Shown: positions 1-8,565 of the stretch, piece after piece
Layout: every line of letters begins with the position of its first letter
Numbering within the stretch: position 1 is the first letter of the stretch
DNA from: JAJEAD01 sp965221555
GTDB taxonomy: Bacteria > Pseudomonadota > Gammaproteobacteria > HK1
Reading direction: 5' to 3'
Length of the DNA: 64,000 nucleotides
Assembly: GCA_965221555.1 (NCBI GenBank)
Contig: OZ244895.1
Coordinates: 1,364,001-1,428,000 of the forward strand
Program-made: the position numbers and the translations under genes
Notes under the pieces: generated by a model
Database searches by the model: none
Told to the model about the DNA's origin: nothing
Seen by the model: only the letters and a program-made list of their open reading frames with translations

Positions 1-2
1 GG

Positions 3-545
3 GCGAACGCCACCATCGGCCGGGCCGTCCAGCTCGTCGTGCGCAACGTGGGAGGAGGTCGGCCCGGGGGGGTCGACCGCTCGACCCTTGGGCATCCCGG
101 CAAGTACACGTACTGTTTCGCGGAAGACGAGTCGGACGAAGGCTGGGAGCCACTGCGTGCGGACCGCGGTTTCGCCCGCGACGTGTCCACCGTCACCCTG
201 TTCGCGGGCGGCGGCGTGCACGGGATCTGGAACGAGGCCGCGCGGGCGCCGGAGGCCCTGGTGGCGAATACCGGGGAGTGGCTCGCGCGCATCGGGTTCC
301 GGGGCGCGCCGGCACACGCCCTGGTGCTGATCGCGCCCGAACACTATCGCATCTACCGCGAGGCGGGCTGGAGCCGCTCGCGTATCAAGTCCGCGCTCGT
401 CGAGGCGAGTGGGGGCAAGGTTCTCATCGAGGGACTGCTGCTGGTTCGGGCCGGGGGCCCGGCCGGGCTGTTGAGCGCCGCGATCGCGGGCTGGGCGGTC
501 GGGGAACGCGGAAGCAATCCGATCACAAGGGAGATTGGCACATGA
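3..545 (+). CDS. Conserved protein of unknown function, C-terminal part (5' end outside window)
   Basis: The reading frame is open from the first bases of the window, so the gene starts upstream; about 180 codons are visible. The visible part has a glycine-rich stretch (NVGGGRPGG, near the left edge), a KYTYCFAEDE segment and a hydrophobic alanine/glycine-rich tail. I do not recognise the family. Its TGA stop (543-545) overlaps the ATG of the next gene (542-544) as ATGA, so the two are translationally coupled and probably work with each other; the partner is a UGSC-family selenoprotein. No signal peptide can be judged because the N-terminus is missing. Confidence 0.6.
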   Translation, partial: ANATIGRAVQLVVRNVGGGRPGGVDRSTLGHPGKYTYCFAEDESDEGWEPLRADRGFARDVSTVTLFAGGGVHGIWNEAARAPEALVANTGEWLARIGFRGAPAHALVLIAPEHYRIYREAGWSRSRIKSALVEASGGKVLIEGLLLVRAGGPAGLLSAAIAGWAVGERGSNPITREIGT

Positions 546-1066
546 ACGATGGCGAAGTAATGCTGGACCCGACCGCGGAGCTGGCGCCTCCGGGTCGCGA
601 ACCCGCCGCCCTGCCGGCGTCGCTCGACGCTTTGACGGTGGGGCTGCTCGACATCACCAAGGCGAAGGGAGACCTCTTCCTCGACCAGCTCGGCCTGCGT
701 CTGGCCGAGCGCGGGATCACGGTGCGCCACTACGCGAAGCTCACCTCCGCGAAGCCCGCCGCCCCGGAAGTGGGTCAGACCATTGCCGAGGAGTGCGACG
801 TCGTCGTCGAAGCGCTTGCCGATTGAGGGTCCTGCACGTCGTGCAGTTTGCATGACATGCTGGACCTCGACCGCCGCGGAGTGCCGGGCGCGATGATCGC
901 GACCACCGAGTTCGAGGGCGCCTACCGGGCGCAGGCGGAGATCCTCGGCTTCGCGCCGCGCGTGGTATACGTGCCGCACCCCATCCAGAACCGCACCGAG
1001 GCGGAAGTGCGTGCGATCGCCGACGATGCGGTGGAAGGGATCATTGCGGCGATCACCGCCTCGTGA
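542..1066 (+). CDS. UGSC-family selenoprotein (in-frame TGA = selenocysteine)
   Basis: This is one gene of 174 residues if the TGA at 824-826 is read as selenocysteine (residue 95). The frame continues without break on both sides and the codons after the TGA give Gly-Ser-Cys, so the motif is U-G-S-C, the signature that names the UGSC (seleno)protein family. A hairpin suited to a bacterial SECIS follows directly. Without recoding the product would stop at 94 residues, just before the motif. The part after Sec holds TSCSLHDMLDLDRRG and a C-terminal PHPIQNRTEAEVRA segment. The start is the ATG at 542, after an AGGGAG ribosome site and overlapping the stop of the upstream gene. The biochemical role of the family is not known to me; a redox role is inferred from Sec and Cys. 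Automated callers are likely to split it into two ORFs. Confidence 0.85.
827..867 (+). promoter_or_regulatory. Bacterial SECIS-type hairpin for selenocysteine insertion
   Basis: The hairpin begins at the first base after the TGA (824-826). Pairing: 827-832 with 862-867 (GGTCC/GGACC plus one G-U), 834-836 with 858-860, 838-841 with 853-856, 842-845 with 849-852; only 833/861 and 837/857 are mismatched. The apical loop is GTT (846-848), starting with G-U as bacterial SECIS loops usually do, and lies 19 bases after the TGA. A shorter competing hairpin (832-837 with 841-846) also exists. The structure was folded by eye. Confidence 0.75.
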
Positions 1067-1099
1067 CCGCGTACGCGTAGCGACAAGATCCATCACCAC

Positions 1100-1177
1100 G
1101 CGCCCGTAGCTCAGCTGGATCAGAGTACCAGGCTTCGAACCTGGTGGTCGGGGGTTCGAGTCCCTCCGGGCGCGCCA
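1100..1177 (+). tRNA. tRNA-Arg (anticodon TCG)
   Basis: A complete cloverleaf: acceptor GCGCCCG pairs with CGGGCGC, anticodon stem CCAGG/CCTGG encloses the loop CTTCGAA giving anticodon TCG, and the T arm carries GGTTCGAGTCC. The 3' CCA is encoded (1175-1177). It reads CGA arginine codons. A copy of the dispersed 185-bp repeat begins only a few bases after it. Confidence 0.95.
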
Positions 1178-1180
1178 ATC

Positions 1181-1363
1181 AGCGCGCAAGTCTCACCGAT
1201 TTTCGGCCGCTTCGGGCGCCAATGTTCCGTGACAGCGGCGCATGGACCGAAAGACGCGCAAGGCGTAGCCGAAACGAAGTCGCAAGCGGCGCGACGCAGT
1301 ACGGCTCGCCGACACGAGCAGTTTGGCGCCCGCGAGTTGAGAACTCGGTGAAGTTTGCGGGTT
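1181..1363 (-). repeat. Dispersed inverted-terminal-repeat element, copy A
   Basis: A 183-bp member of the dispersed family, reverse to the copy at 4315. It starts with GCGCAAGTCTCACCGATTTT and ends with an imperfect inverted copy (CTCGGTGAAGTTTGCGGG). It fills the gap between tRNA-Arg and the 3' end of the Rieske gene. No ORF in it has a recognisable product. Confidence 0.8.
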
Positions 1364-1370
1364 GACGCGC

Positions 1371-2552
1371 TTACGCGGCCAGCCGGTTCGCGACCCACTT
1401 GTGGAAGTGGTGGGTCGGCTCGTCCATGACGCCGGAGAACACGCCGCCGCGGAAGGCGGGCGAGCCGCGGCCGCGCTGCATGCCCTCGACCACTCCCACA
1501 TCTTCCAGGAAGATGTCGCGCCAGCCCTTCTGCGTGGTCGCGCGCGCCGCGTCATGTTCGGGGTCGTGTGCGGTCCCGCCGACGTAGTAGACCTGCCAGT
1601 ACTCCCGAGTCAGGCCCGGGGACAGAGGGAAGAGCACCGCCGACCATACGTGGTCGCAATGCACGCCCACGAAGACGTTGGGGAACAGGGTGGGGTATTC
1701 CGAGGTCCGTTCCGGCCAGTCCTCGAAGTGCTCGAAGGCGGCGGCGGAATTGCCCGCGCTCGGCCGGTACAGGTTCGAGCCCTGCCCGGCGTAGAGGTCG
1801 CCTCCGTAGAAGTGGTAGTGATCTTCGAGTCGGGAGCGTGCGTTGAGATCGGGATGCACGAAGGGGAGGTGATAGCTCTCCAGGTTGTTCTCGACCACGA
1901 GCTTCCAGTTGCCCCGGAAGTCGAGATGGAAGCTTCCATGGGTGGCGGCGGGACGCATCCGCTCGTACTGGGCCGGTGTCGCGAGCGTGTACACCCGTTC
2001 GGCGAGGGGTGCGATGTGTCGCTCGAAGGGAGGCGCATCGCCGCTCAGGTTCACGAACACCATGTCCAGCCACACCGCGCTGCGGATGGCCTTCAGGCCA
2101 TGCGCCTGGCGGTCGAATCCTTCGTTCTCGTGCCGGCCGGGGCCTCCCACGTGGGGGGTGCCTTGGAGCGTGCCGTCCAGTCCATAGGTCCACGCGTGGT
2201 AGGGGCAGCGGATGCGCGCGGCGAAGCGACAGGGCTCGCGCACGAGCTGGTTGCCACGGTGGCTGCACACGTTGTGGAAGACGCGCACCTGCCCGCTCTC
2301 GTCGCGGACCATGAGCATGGGCTGGCCGAGGAAGTCCACCGGCCGCGCGTCGCCCGGGGAGGGGATGGCGCAGGCGTGCCCGATACAGGTCCAGGTGGTG
2401 GCGAAGAGGCGGTCGCGCTCCATCGCCAGGAAGCTCTCCGAGGTGTACGCCTCGTTCGGCAGTCCGGCCGCATCAATCGTCGGGCGGTTGATGTGCGCGA
2501 CCAGATGGGCGGGAAGCCCCTTCGACTGGGTAACCGGTGCGGCCATTGCCAT
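1371..2552 (-). CDS. Rieske [2Fe-2S] aromatic ring-hydroxylating oxygenase, alpha subunit
   Basis: A 393-residue Rieske non-haem iron oxygenase. The Rieske ligands C96-x-H98-x17-C116-x2-H119 are intact, and the catalytic domain carries the ESYHLPFVHP iron motif (H228, H233, with E225 in the place of the usual bridging Asp/Glu). Family members use electrons from a separate reductase to hydroxylate or demethylate small substrates, including quaternary amines in the betaine/carnitine/stachydrine branch; no reductase gene lies beside it. Given the betaine transporter 6 kb away, an N-demethylase role is possible but not shown. The ATG at 2552 follows GAGGA; the longer upstream frame is low-quality sequence. 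Substrate unknown. Confidence 0.85.
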   Translation of the reverse strand: MAMAAPVTQSKGLPAHLVAHINRPTIDAAGLPNEAYTSESFLAMERDRLFATTWTCIGHACAIPSPGDARPVDFLGQPMLMVRDESGQVRVFHNVCSHRGNQLVREPCRFAARIRCPYHAWTYGLDGTLQGTPHVGGPGRHENEGFDRQAHGLKAIRSAVWLDMVFVNLSGDAPPFERHIAPLAERVYTLATPAQYERMRPAATHGSFHLDFRGNWKLVVENNLESYHLPFVHPDLNARSRLEDHYHFYGGDLYAGQGSNLYRPSAGNSAAAFEHFEDWPERTSEYPTLFPNVFVGVHCDHVWSAVLFPLSPGLTREYWQVYYVGGTAHDPEHDAARATTQKGWRDIFLEDVGVVEGMQRGRGSPAFRGGVFSGVMDEPTHHFHKWVANRLAA

Positions 2553-2751
2553 GACTTCGGTCCTCGCGCGTTGCACTGACTCTATGTGAGGGTGATTATT
2601 CTGCCCCCGCATGGGGGAGGCAAGGTGTTCGGGCATCGCTGACGGGACGTTTCGCGCTGTCCGGCGGTGATGGCGCGATCGGCCCACCCCCACGCCCGCA
2701 TTCCTTGACGCTCGCGCCATGCCGCCCGTCTAATACCCCGCCTTCGCGCAC

Positions 2752-2827
<76 letters not shown>

Positions 2828-2917
2828 AGTTTCGCAATCAGGACATTTCACGCATTCTCGTGAAGTCCGCAAGTTGCTGATCTTGAAATGCTTGTGTCTT
2901 GTGTTCTTCCGCCAGGA

Positions 2918-3175
2918 TCACACGCTATCCCATGTCTCCAGCGCCACGACAAGATCGCCGTGGTCGGTACTCGCCATCGCGTTCACGAAACGCTGGTCGG
3001 CAGTGACGACGCGGACACCCAGGCGTTGCGCCAATACGAGATACATGAGGTCGTAGACCGGCCGGTCGTAGGCGATGGCGAGTCGGATGGCGCCGGCTCC
3101 AATAGACTCGTCGGCATGCCGGCCCGGCGACGTGGGTGGCCTGGGGCTCCAGCCCTTCCTGGCAAGGTTGGGCAT
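2918..3175 (-). pseudogene. VapC-like PIN-domain toxin remnant
   Basis: Only the C-terminal half of a VapC-type PIN domain is recognisable: RPVYDLMYLVLAQRLG followed by VVTADQRF, the typical last acidic motif and strand. The N-terminal part carrying the first catalytic aspartate is missing or degenerate, and no antitoxin precedes it on this strand. VapC proteins are RNases of type II toxin-antitoxin systems; this copy should be inactive. It lies beside tRNA-Phe, a common landing place for mobile DNA. Confidence 0.65.
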
Positions 3176-3344
3176 CAGCGCGTCGTGCGGCGATTCGAGG
3201 TACGGTCTTGTGCGAAGGGTTCTGGAGTCATGAATCGGAACACGCCGTTCCGGGACCCCTGAACGCCCGCCGGGCGAGCAGGCCTTGAACTCGGAGACGG
3301 TGCTCGCGACAGTAGCGGCGCAATCCGCTGGACAGGACCAGCCG

Positions 3345-4253
3345 ATGAGCGTGATCTCGACCGACGACTCCTACACCGTCGCGCCGCCGAGCGCCGGCGA
3401 CGGACGCATGCCGTCGGCCTTCGAGCTGGGCGACGACCGATCGCTCTCCGACGCCGCGGTGCGGCACTTCGAGGCGGATGGCGTCGTGTGTCTGCGCCAG
3501 GTCATCGATGTTCCGACCATCGACGCGCTGCGCGAAGAGGCCGACCACGCGGTCGCGAACCCGAGCCCGGAGGCGCGCTTCGTCACGACCCCCGGCAACC
3601 CGGGAGTGTTCTACTACGAGTTCGACCTCTGGACCCGCTACCCGGTGCTCAAGCGCGTGCTGTTCGAGAGCCCGGTCGCCGACGTGGCGATGGCGCTGAT
3701 GCGCTCGAACGCCGTCTCGCTGCACTACACCAACACCTTCGTCAAGGACGGCGGAGCCATCGACAAGCCCACCCCCTGGCACGAGGACGCCTCGTATCAC
3801 CGCATCATGGGCCGGAATGCCATCGCGCTGTTCCTCGCCTACGACCGCATGCCGGCGGAGACCACGCTCAAGTTCAAGCAGGCGTCGCACCTCAAGCCGG
3901 ACCCCATCTACATGGGGTCGACCTTCAGCAAGGGCGTAGAGTACGACGCCTGGATGGAGGACCACATCCCGATGCCGAGCCAGGCCGAGCTCGATCGGCG
4001 CTTTCGCACCGTCTACTGGGCGGTCGAGCCCGGCGACGTCCTCGCATTCACCCAGCGCACCCTCCATGCCGGACCGGCCAATATCCTGCCGACGAGGCGA
4101 CACGCCACCTCGTTCAACGTCATCGGTGACGGCGTGCGCTACGATGCGCGTCCCGGCCCGGTCGATGCGCCGGGGGGCCTCGATCCGAGCCTCCCCCACG
4201 GATCGATCCCGCGCGGAGCGCGATTCCCCGCCCTGCGCGGACAGCTCAGCTAG
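3345..4253 (+). CDS. Phytanoyl-CoA dioxygenase (PhyH) family protein 1
   Basis: A 302-residue Fe(II)/2-oxoglutarate oxygenase of the PhyH family. The iron triad is visible as H146-x-D148 (WHED) and the distal H241 (TLHAG), with R252 placed to bind 2-oxoglutarate. A double-stranded beta-helix core runs between them. The ATG at 3345 is chosen because an AGGA stands before it; a TTG at 3285 would add 20 residues. Related enzymes hydroxylate fatty acyl chains, ectoine or other small molecules, and the substrate cannot be read from sequence. It is one of four diverged PhyH genes in the window. Confidence 0.85.
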   Translation: MSVISTDDSYTVAPPSAGDGRMPSAFELGDDRSLSDAAVRHFEADGVVCLRQVIDVPTIDALREEADHAVANPSPEARFVTTPGNPGVFYYEFDLWTRYPVLKRVLFESPVADVAMALMRSNAVSLHYTNTFVKDGGAIDKPTPWHEDASYHRIMGRNAIALFLAYDRMPAETTLKFKQASHLKPDPIYMGSTFSKGVEYDAWMEDHIPMPSQAELDRRFRTVYWAVEPGDVLAFTQRTLHAGPANILPTRRHATSFNVIGDGVRYDARPGPVDAPGGLDPSLPHGSIPRGARFPALRGQLS

Positions 4254-4314
4254 CGATGGGGTAGCGCCAGACTCTTTCGGCGGTACGCCATGCGGCTACT
4301 GGCCCCGCGGGAAT

Positions 4315-4498
4315 CTAGCCCGGATGTTTCACCGATTTTCTACTGCGGACGCCAATATGCACGTGTTAGCGGGCCGTACTCCCTCAAGCCGCTTCGACGT
4401 AGTGTCAGCTACGCCTTCAGCGTCTTTCAGTCCGTGCGCCCCACTATCACGGCATCTTGACATCCTCGCTACGAAAATCGGTGAAACATCCGGGCTAG
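4315..4498 (+). repeat. Dispersed inverted-terminal-repeat element, copy B (perfect termini)
   Basis: The best-preserved copy: 184 bp bounded by perfect inverted repeats of about 25 bp that begin CTAGCCCGGATGTTTCACCG and end in the exact reverse complement. The outermost four bases on both sides are CTAG, so they read as an inverted repeat and also as a direct duplication. The interior has no credible ORF. It lies between two PhyH genes, 60 bp after the stop of the first. Confidence 0.9.
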
Positions 4499-4532
4499 CG
4501 ATGCGTGGAACGCATAGCCGCAGGAGACGACG

Positions 4533-4697
4533 ATGAATCACTCCGAGCGAAAGGAAGCCGTCGGCAAGCGGCCGACAGAGGTGGACGAGGACTGGTTCAT
4601 TCGCATTCAGCGCGCGAAGACCGCACGGGAACAAGGCCGAAAGGCCCGTGAAGGCAGGCCTCCCGTCAATCCCCTCTCGCGGCCGCCCTGTCCCTGA
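4533..4697 (+). CDS. Small hypothetical protein (54 residues)
   Basis: An ATG preceded by a strong AGGAGA ribosome site at 4522-4527 opens a 54-codon frame rich in charged residues (N-terminal MNHSERKEAVGKRPTEVDED, then a basic RAKTAREQGRKARE helix). No family is recognised. It lies about 120 bp before the second PhyH gene on the same strand and could be cotranscribed. The good ribosome site and charged, helix-like composition are the only reasons to call it. Confidence 0.45.
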   Translation: MNHSERKEAVGKRPTEVDEDWFIRIQRAKTAREQGRKAREGRPPVNPLSRPPCP

Positions 4698-4818
4698 ATC
4701 GTGACCGAGCTCGCAAGGGGGCCGGCGGAGCGCACTTGGGTTCTCCGTGCGTGGATTCCCCGGGGCGGCCCAGACTCGTGGTACCGTAGGGTTCGCTGAG
4801 ATGCACGAGGAGACTTCC

Positions 4819-5763
4819 ATGAACGCCGTTCCCGCACGGTGTCCACCCGATACAACGCTGGATGCCCTGGCCGAGCGGCTTGACCGCGACGGCTACGTGA
4901 TCATCGAGGAGCTGGCGGTCCCGCTGGCCGCGCTGGCCCGCAAGGAACTCGAGGCGCATGTCGACGCGGCTCCTTACGGCCACGACGTGTTTCTCGGCTA
5001 TCGCACCAAGCGTCTGGGCGGCCTGCTCGCGAAGTCGGGCGCGGCGCGCGAGCTGGCGCTCGAAGCGACGGTGCTCGAGCTGGCCGATCGACTGCTGTTG
5101 CCGCATTGCGCGCGCTACCAGCTCAACTTCTCCGGCATCATGCATCTCGCCCCGGGGGCCGAGGCCCAGCCCTTGCACCGGGATGGCCTCATATACCCGT
5201 TCCTGCACCCGCATCCCGCCACCATCATGCCGGCGATGTGGGCGCTTACCGACTTCAGTGCCCGCAACGGCGCGACCCGCGTCGTTCCGGGAAGTCATCG
5301 CTGGGATCATGACCGCGAGCCCCGCGAGGACGAGATCGTGGCGGCCGAGATGCCGGCCGGCTCAGTGCTGCTCTACACCAGCGGGGTGCTGCACGGCGCG
5401 GGCGACAATCTCTCCGACGGCGTGCGCACGGGGCTCTCCCTCCACTACGCGCTCGGCTGGCTGCGTCAGGAAGAGAATCAGTACCTCGTCAACCCGCCGG
5501 AAGTCGCACGCGAGTATCCGGAGAAGCTCCAGCGTCTCATCGGTTACGACTACGGGGGTCCCTTTCTCGGTTTCGCCTATGGCGACGACCCGCGCCAGGT
5601 GCTGGAAAAGAGCCACGGGGGACCGCCGCGGCGTTCGAGCGAGGAGGTCAACCTCGGGGCAAGAAATGTCGAATGGCTGCGCTACGGGGATCTGGAGTCC
5701 GAGCCTACCCCGGCGCGCGACGGCCGGCTCACCAGCATCCTGTCGACTTCCGTCGAAGGTTGA
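4819..5763 (+). CDS. Phytanoyl-CoA dioxygenase (PhyH) family protein 2
   Basis: A 314-residue Fe(II)/2-oxoglutarate oxygenase with H120-x-D122 (LHRDG), distal H192 (VLHGAGDN) and the 2-oxoglutarate arginine R203. PGSHRW, a conserved turn of the family, is present. It follows the 54-residue gene and is only distantly similar to the first PhyH protein, so the pair is not a recent duplication. The ATG at 4819 is preferred because AGGAGA stands 8 bases upstream; an in-frame ATG at 4801 is the alternative. Substrate unknown. Confidence 0.85.
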   Translation: MNAVPARCPPDTTLDALAERLDRDGYVIIEELAVPLAALARKELEAHVDAAPYGHDVFLGYRTKRLGGLLAKSGAARELALEATVLELADRLLLPHCARYQLNFSGIMHLAPGAEAQPLHRDGLIYPFLHPHPATIMPAMWALTDFSARNGATRVVPGSHRWDHDREPREDEIVAAEMPAGSVLLYTSGVLHGAGDNLSDGVRTGLSLHYALGWLRQEENQYLVNPPEVAREYPEKLQRLIGYDYGGPFLGFAYGDDPRQVLEKSHGGPPRRSSEEVNLGARNVEWLRYGDLESEPTPARDGRLTSILSTSVEG

Positions 5764-5991
5764 GCCGAAAGGCGGAGAGCCTTGCCGGCCGCCCCCGGCC
5801 GCTGGGCCTCGGCCGGTCGTCTCCCCGATCAACGGTCGCGGCGCGCATCCGCCGGCGTGGACGGTGCTGGACGCGAGTCAGGGCGAGGGACGGTACCGTC
5901 CAGGCATGCCTGCGCGCCCTGAAGCACGGACGCCGGTAGCCCTACCGGTCTCCATGCGTCTTCAGCCTTCGTGAATCGCCAAGTATGGCGC

Positions 5992-6936
5992 CTACTGCAG
6001 CTGTTCCAGCACCGGGGCCAGGGCCTCGTAGCCGCGCTCGTTGTTGGGACTCATGAAAGTGTTCATGTGGCTGACCCCGAGCTCGGCGAACTCGTTAAGC
6101 GTGTCGGCGATCTGCTGTGAGGAGCCCCAGATGGGATGCGTGCCGGCAAACTCCGGGCCCTCGTCCAGCGCGCATACGCGCGCGGTGACGTTGAGCGTCA
6201 GCGTGGCCGGATCCCGGCCGTGCTTTTCACACGCGGCGAACATGGCGTCGCGGTACGGCAGATAGGCTTCGGGTCGGTTGTCCCGAAACGCAAGCCAGCA
6301 GTTCCAGTGGTCGGCGTATTGCGCCACCAGCCGCTTCATGCGCGGACCGCTGCCGAGCACGCCGATGAGGAGTGGCGCGCCCTCCGGGCGTTCGCCGCGA
6401 GGCAGAAGCTGCGCTTCCTTGACCCGGTAGTGCTCACCTTCGAAGGTCACTGCCTGGCCCTGCATCATGGGCTTGATGATCTGCAGGGCTTCTTCGAAGC
6501 GGCTGATACGGCGTTCCCACGGATAGCCGAACATCTGATGTTCGGAGGGGAAGTCACCGGCGCCCACCCCGAAGATCAGGCGCCCGTGCGAGAAAGCGTC
6601 GACGCTTTCCGCCATCCGCGCGAGCAGGGCCGGATTTCGGTAGCCGGTGTTCGACACCAGCGTGCCGATCTCCACGCGGCGGGTGGCCATCGCCACCGCG
6701 CTCGCCGTCGTCCAGCACTCCCAGGCCCCGATGACCACGCCCTTCTTCTCCTCCGGTACCGTGACGCCGATTTCCTCTTGATCGTCGTAGGGCCGGTAGC
6801 AGAAGTGATCGACCAGCCAGACCGAGTCGTAGCCGAGATCCTCGGCCAGCCGGGCGAGGCGTATCACATCGTCCGCGCTCGCGGTCTCCCCCGCCATGTG
6901 CTGGGTTTCGTGGGGCAGGCAGAGACCGAACTTCAT
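5992..6936 (-). CDS. LLM-class flavin-dependent oxidoreductase 1
   Basis: A 314-residue bacterial-luciferase-like TIM-barrel protein. It begins MKFGLCLPHE and shows the family hallmarks DLGYDSVWLVDHF, RVEIGTLVSNTGYRNPALLA and GRLIFGVGAGDF. Such enzymes use FMN or F420 to oxidise or reduce diverse small molecules. The ATG at 6936 follows a strong GGGAGGAA site. It is divergent from the next LLM gene across a 313-bp gap, and the two proteins are not close relatives. The protein at 50795 is the most similar one in the window, by eye. Confidence 0.85.
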   Translation of the reverse strand: MKFGLCLPHETQHMAGETASADDVIRLARLAEDLGYDSVWLVDHFCYRPYDDQEEIGVTVPEEKKGVVIGAWECWTTASAVAMATRRVEIGTLVSNTGYRNPALLARMAESVDAFSHGRLIFGVGAGDFPSEHQMFGYPWERRISRFEEALQIIKPMMQGQAVTFEGEHYRVKEAQLLPRGERPEGAPLLIGVLGSGPRMKRLVAQYADHWNCWLAFRDNRPEAYLPYRDAMFAACEKHGRDPATLTLNVTARVCALDEGPEFAGTHPIWGSSQQIADTLNEFAELGVSHMNTFMSPNNERGYEALAPVLEQLQ

Positions 6937-7249
6937 GATTCCTCCCGTTCTGCTTGCGGTGCGCATCGGCCCGTGGAGCAAGTCCCTGGAAAGAGATTCT
7001 CTCCGCGGCGTCGGTGCTTGTACATGCCCACCGCCGTCCTTGCGGTCTCCAGACTCCGGTGCGCGCCGTCGGACAAGCGCGGGCCCCAACTCCATGGACT
7101 TCGCGGCGGGGTTCTCGTCGCGCGAACGCAGTGCGGTCCGAAGCCCGCGTCTTTTCCGGCGGATGGGGTGGGCTGCCGCGAGTCGATCTGACATAGTCCG
7201 GGCGTCGAAGTCCAAGGACGCCGTGGCGGTTCGCGGCGGGAGGGAGGGA
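6937..7249. other. Intergenic gap between divergent LLM genes
   Basis: This 313-bp gap must hold the promoters of both divergent LLM oxidoreductase genes, and ribosome sites are clear at both ends (GGAGG next to 6936, GGGAGGGAGGGA before 7250). I see no convincing sigma-70 boxes, small ORF or RNA in it. Confidence 0.5.
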
Positions 7250-8392
7250 ATGCGTTTCTCAATCTTCACCACCCTGCACGGCGGCGAAGGATCGACCCCG
7301 GACCGGATACTTGATGACTTCCGCGAGCAGGTCGTGCTCGCCGAGGAGCTCGGCTACCACACGGTATGGATCGGCGAGCACCACTTCGGCCCCTACGGCA
7401 TCGGAGACATCCCCAATCCGATGCTCGTCGGCGCGGATATCGCAGCGCGCACATCGCGGATCCGCATCGGGCAGATGGCAAGCATCGCGGTCTGGTGGCA
7501 TCCGATCCGCCTTGCCGAGGACATCGCAATCCTCGATCAGCTCACCAAGGGCCGCGTGGAGGCGGGCTTCGGCCGCGGCATCTGGCCCTACGAGGGACCA
7601 CAGTTCCACCCCAACGCGGACCCGCGCAAGGAGGAGAACCGCGAGTTGTTCCGCGAGACCGTGGAGTGCGTGAAGAAGGTGTGGACCCAGGAGTACTTCT
7701 CGCACCGGGGCGCCAACTACGAGTTTCCGGCTCCCGGCACCACCTTCAGGCATCCGCAGTATCCGTCGAACCCCGAGTGGCAGGACGGCGAGCGGGTGAC
7801 GAGGCTGCGGGTCACCCCCAAGCCCTACCAGAAGCCGCACCCGCCCCTGTGGGCCACGGTGTCCACCGACCGCTCGGTGGCGATGGCGGCGGAGCTCGGG
7901 CTCAATGCTTGCTACTGGCAGCCGCCGCCGCGGAGGATCCGCGAGCGGTGCAAGGTCTATGCGAAGGTGCGATCCGAGCGCGAAGGCCGCGCGTACCGGC
8001 TCGGCGAGGGGCAGGCGGTGCTACGGAACACCTACGTGGCGGGGTCGATGGAGGAGGCGCGCCGCGACGCCGAGGCGGGCATCATGCGGATCTTCTCGTA
8101 CAACGATCCCTACCGTGGCGCCCAGGTGTTCATGAACCCTGGCGAGAAGCTGTCGCCCGACACCAGACTGAGCTGGGACTTCCTCGAGCCGCGAGCCTTG
8201 CTGGTGGGCACCCCCGAGCACATCATCGAGCGGCTGGAGGAGCATCGCGAGACCTGCGGTCTCGACGAAATCCTCATCGGCTACGACCACAACGGCGTGT
8301 CGCAGCGCAAGACTCTGCGCAATCTGGAGCTGTTCGCGACCAGAGTGATGCCGCACTTCGCAAACGACGAGATGGCCGCCGCGACCGAGTGA
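7250..8392 (+). CDS. LLM-class flavin-dependent oxidoreductase 2
   Basis: A 380-residue luciferase-like monooxygenase starting MRFSIFTTLHGG. Conserved family blocks are ELGYHTVWIGEHHFGPYG, ADIAARTSRIRIG, EDIAILDQLTKGR and the C-terminal VGTPEHIIERLEEH. The EHHF signature places it nearer the classical alkanal-monooxygenase-like subgroup than the first LLM protein. Its ATG is preceded by a purine-rich GGGAGGGAGGG site. No flavin reductase gene is adjacent. Substrate unknown. Confidence 0.85.
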   Translation: MRFSIFTTLHGGEGSTPDRILDDFREQVVLAEELGYHTVWIGEHHFGPYGIGDIPNPMLVGADIAARTSRIRIGQMASIAVWWHPIRLAEDIAILDQLTKGRVEAGFGRGIWPYEGPQFHPNADPRKEENRELFRETVECVKKVWTQEYFSHRGANYEFPAPGTTFRHPQYPSNPEWQDGERVTRLRVTPKPYQKPHPPLWATVSTDRSVAMAAELGLNACYWQPPPRRIRERCKVYAKVRSEREGRAYRLGEGQAVLRNTYVAGSMEEARRDAEAGIMRIFSYNDPYRGAQVFMNPGEKLSPDTRLSWDFLEPRALLVGTPEHIIERLEEHRETCGLDEILIGYDHNGVSQRKTLRNLELFATRVMPHFANDEMAAATE

Positions 8393-8565
8393 GGCGAGCG
8401 CCCCTCCGATTGCCGGAGCGCGTCGCTCAGTCCCTTCGTCCGCCCAATGCGCGGGTGGAGATCAAGGTCCGCATACCACGCCCCTGGCGGCCGGCCGCGG
8501 CGCCGCAACCGGCGTACGGCCGTGACGTCTTGTATTCGCTGCCCGATGCGCGGACCGTCGACCTC

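Noticed and set aside
824..826. TGA read as a real stop, giving two ORFs or a broken gene
   Set aside because: Both parts are in the same frame, the sequence after the TGA encodes G-S-C, and a SECIS-like hairpin follows; a nonsense mutation would not explain the hairpin.
2918..3175. Functional VapC toxin
   Set aside because: The N-terminal catalytic half is absent and there is no antitoxin gene.
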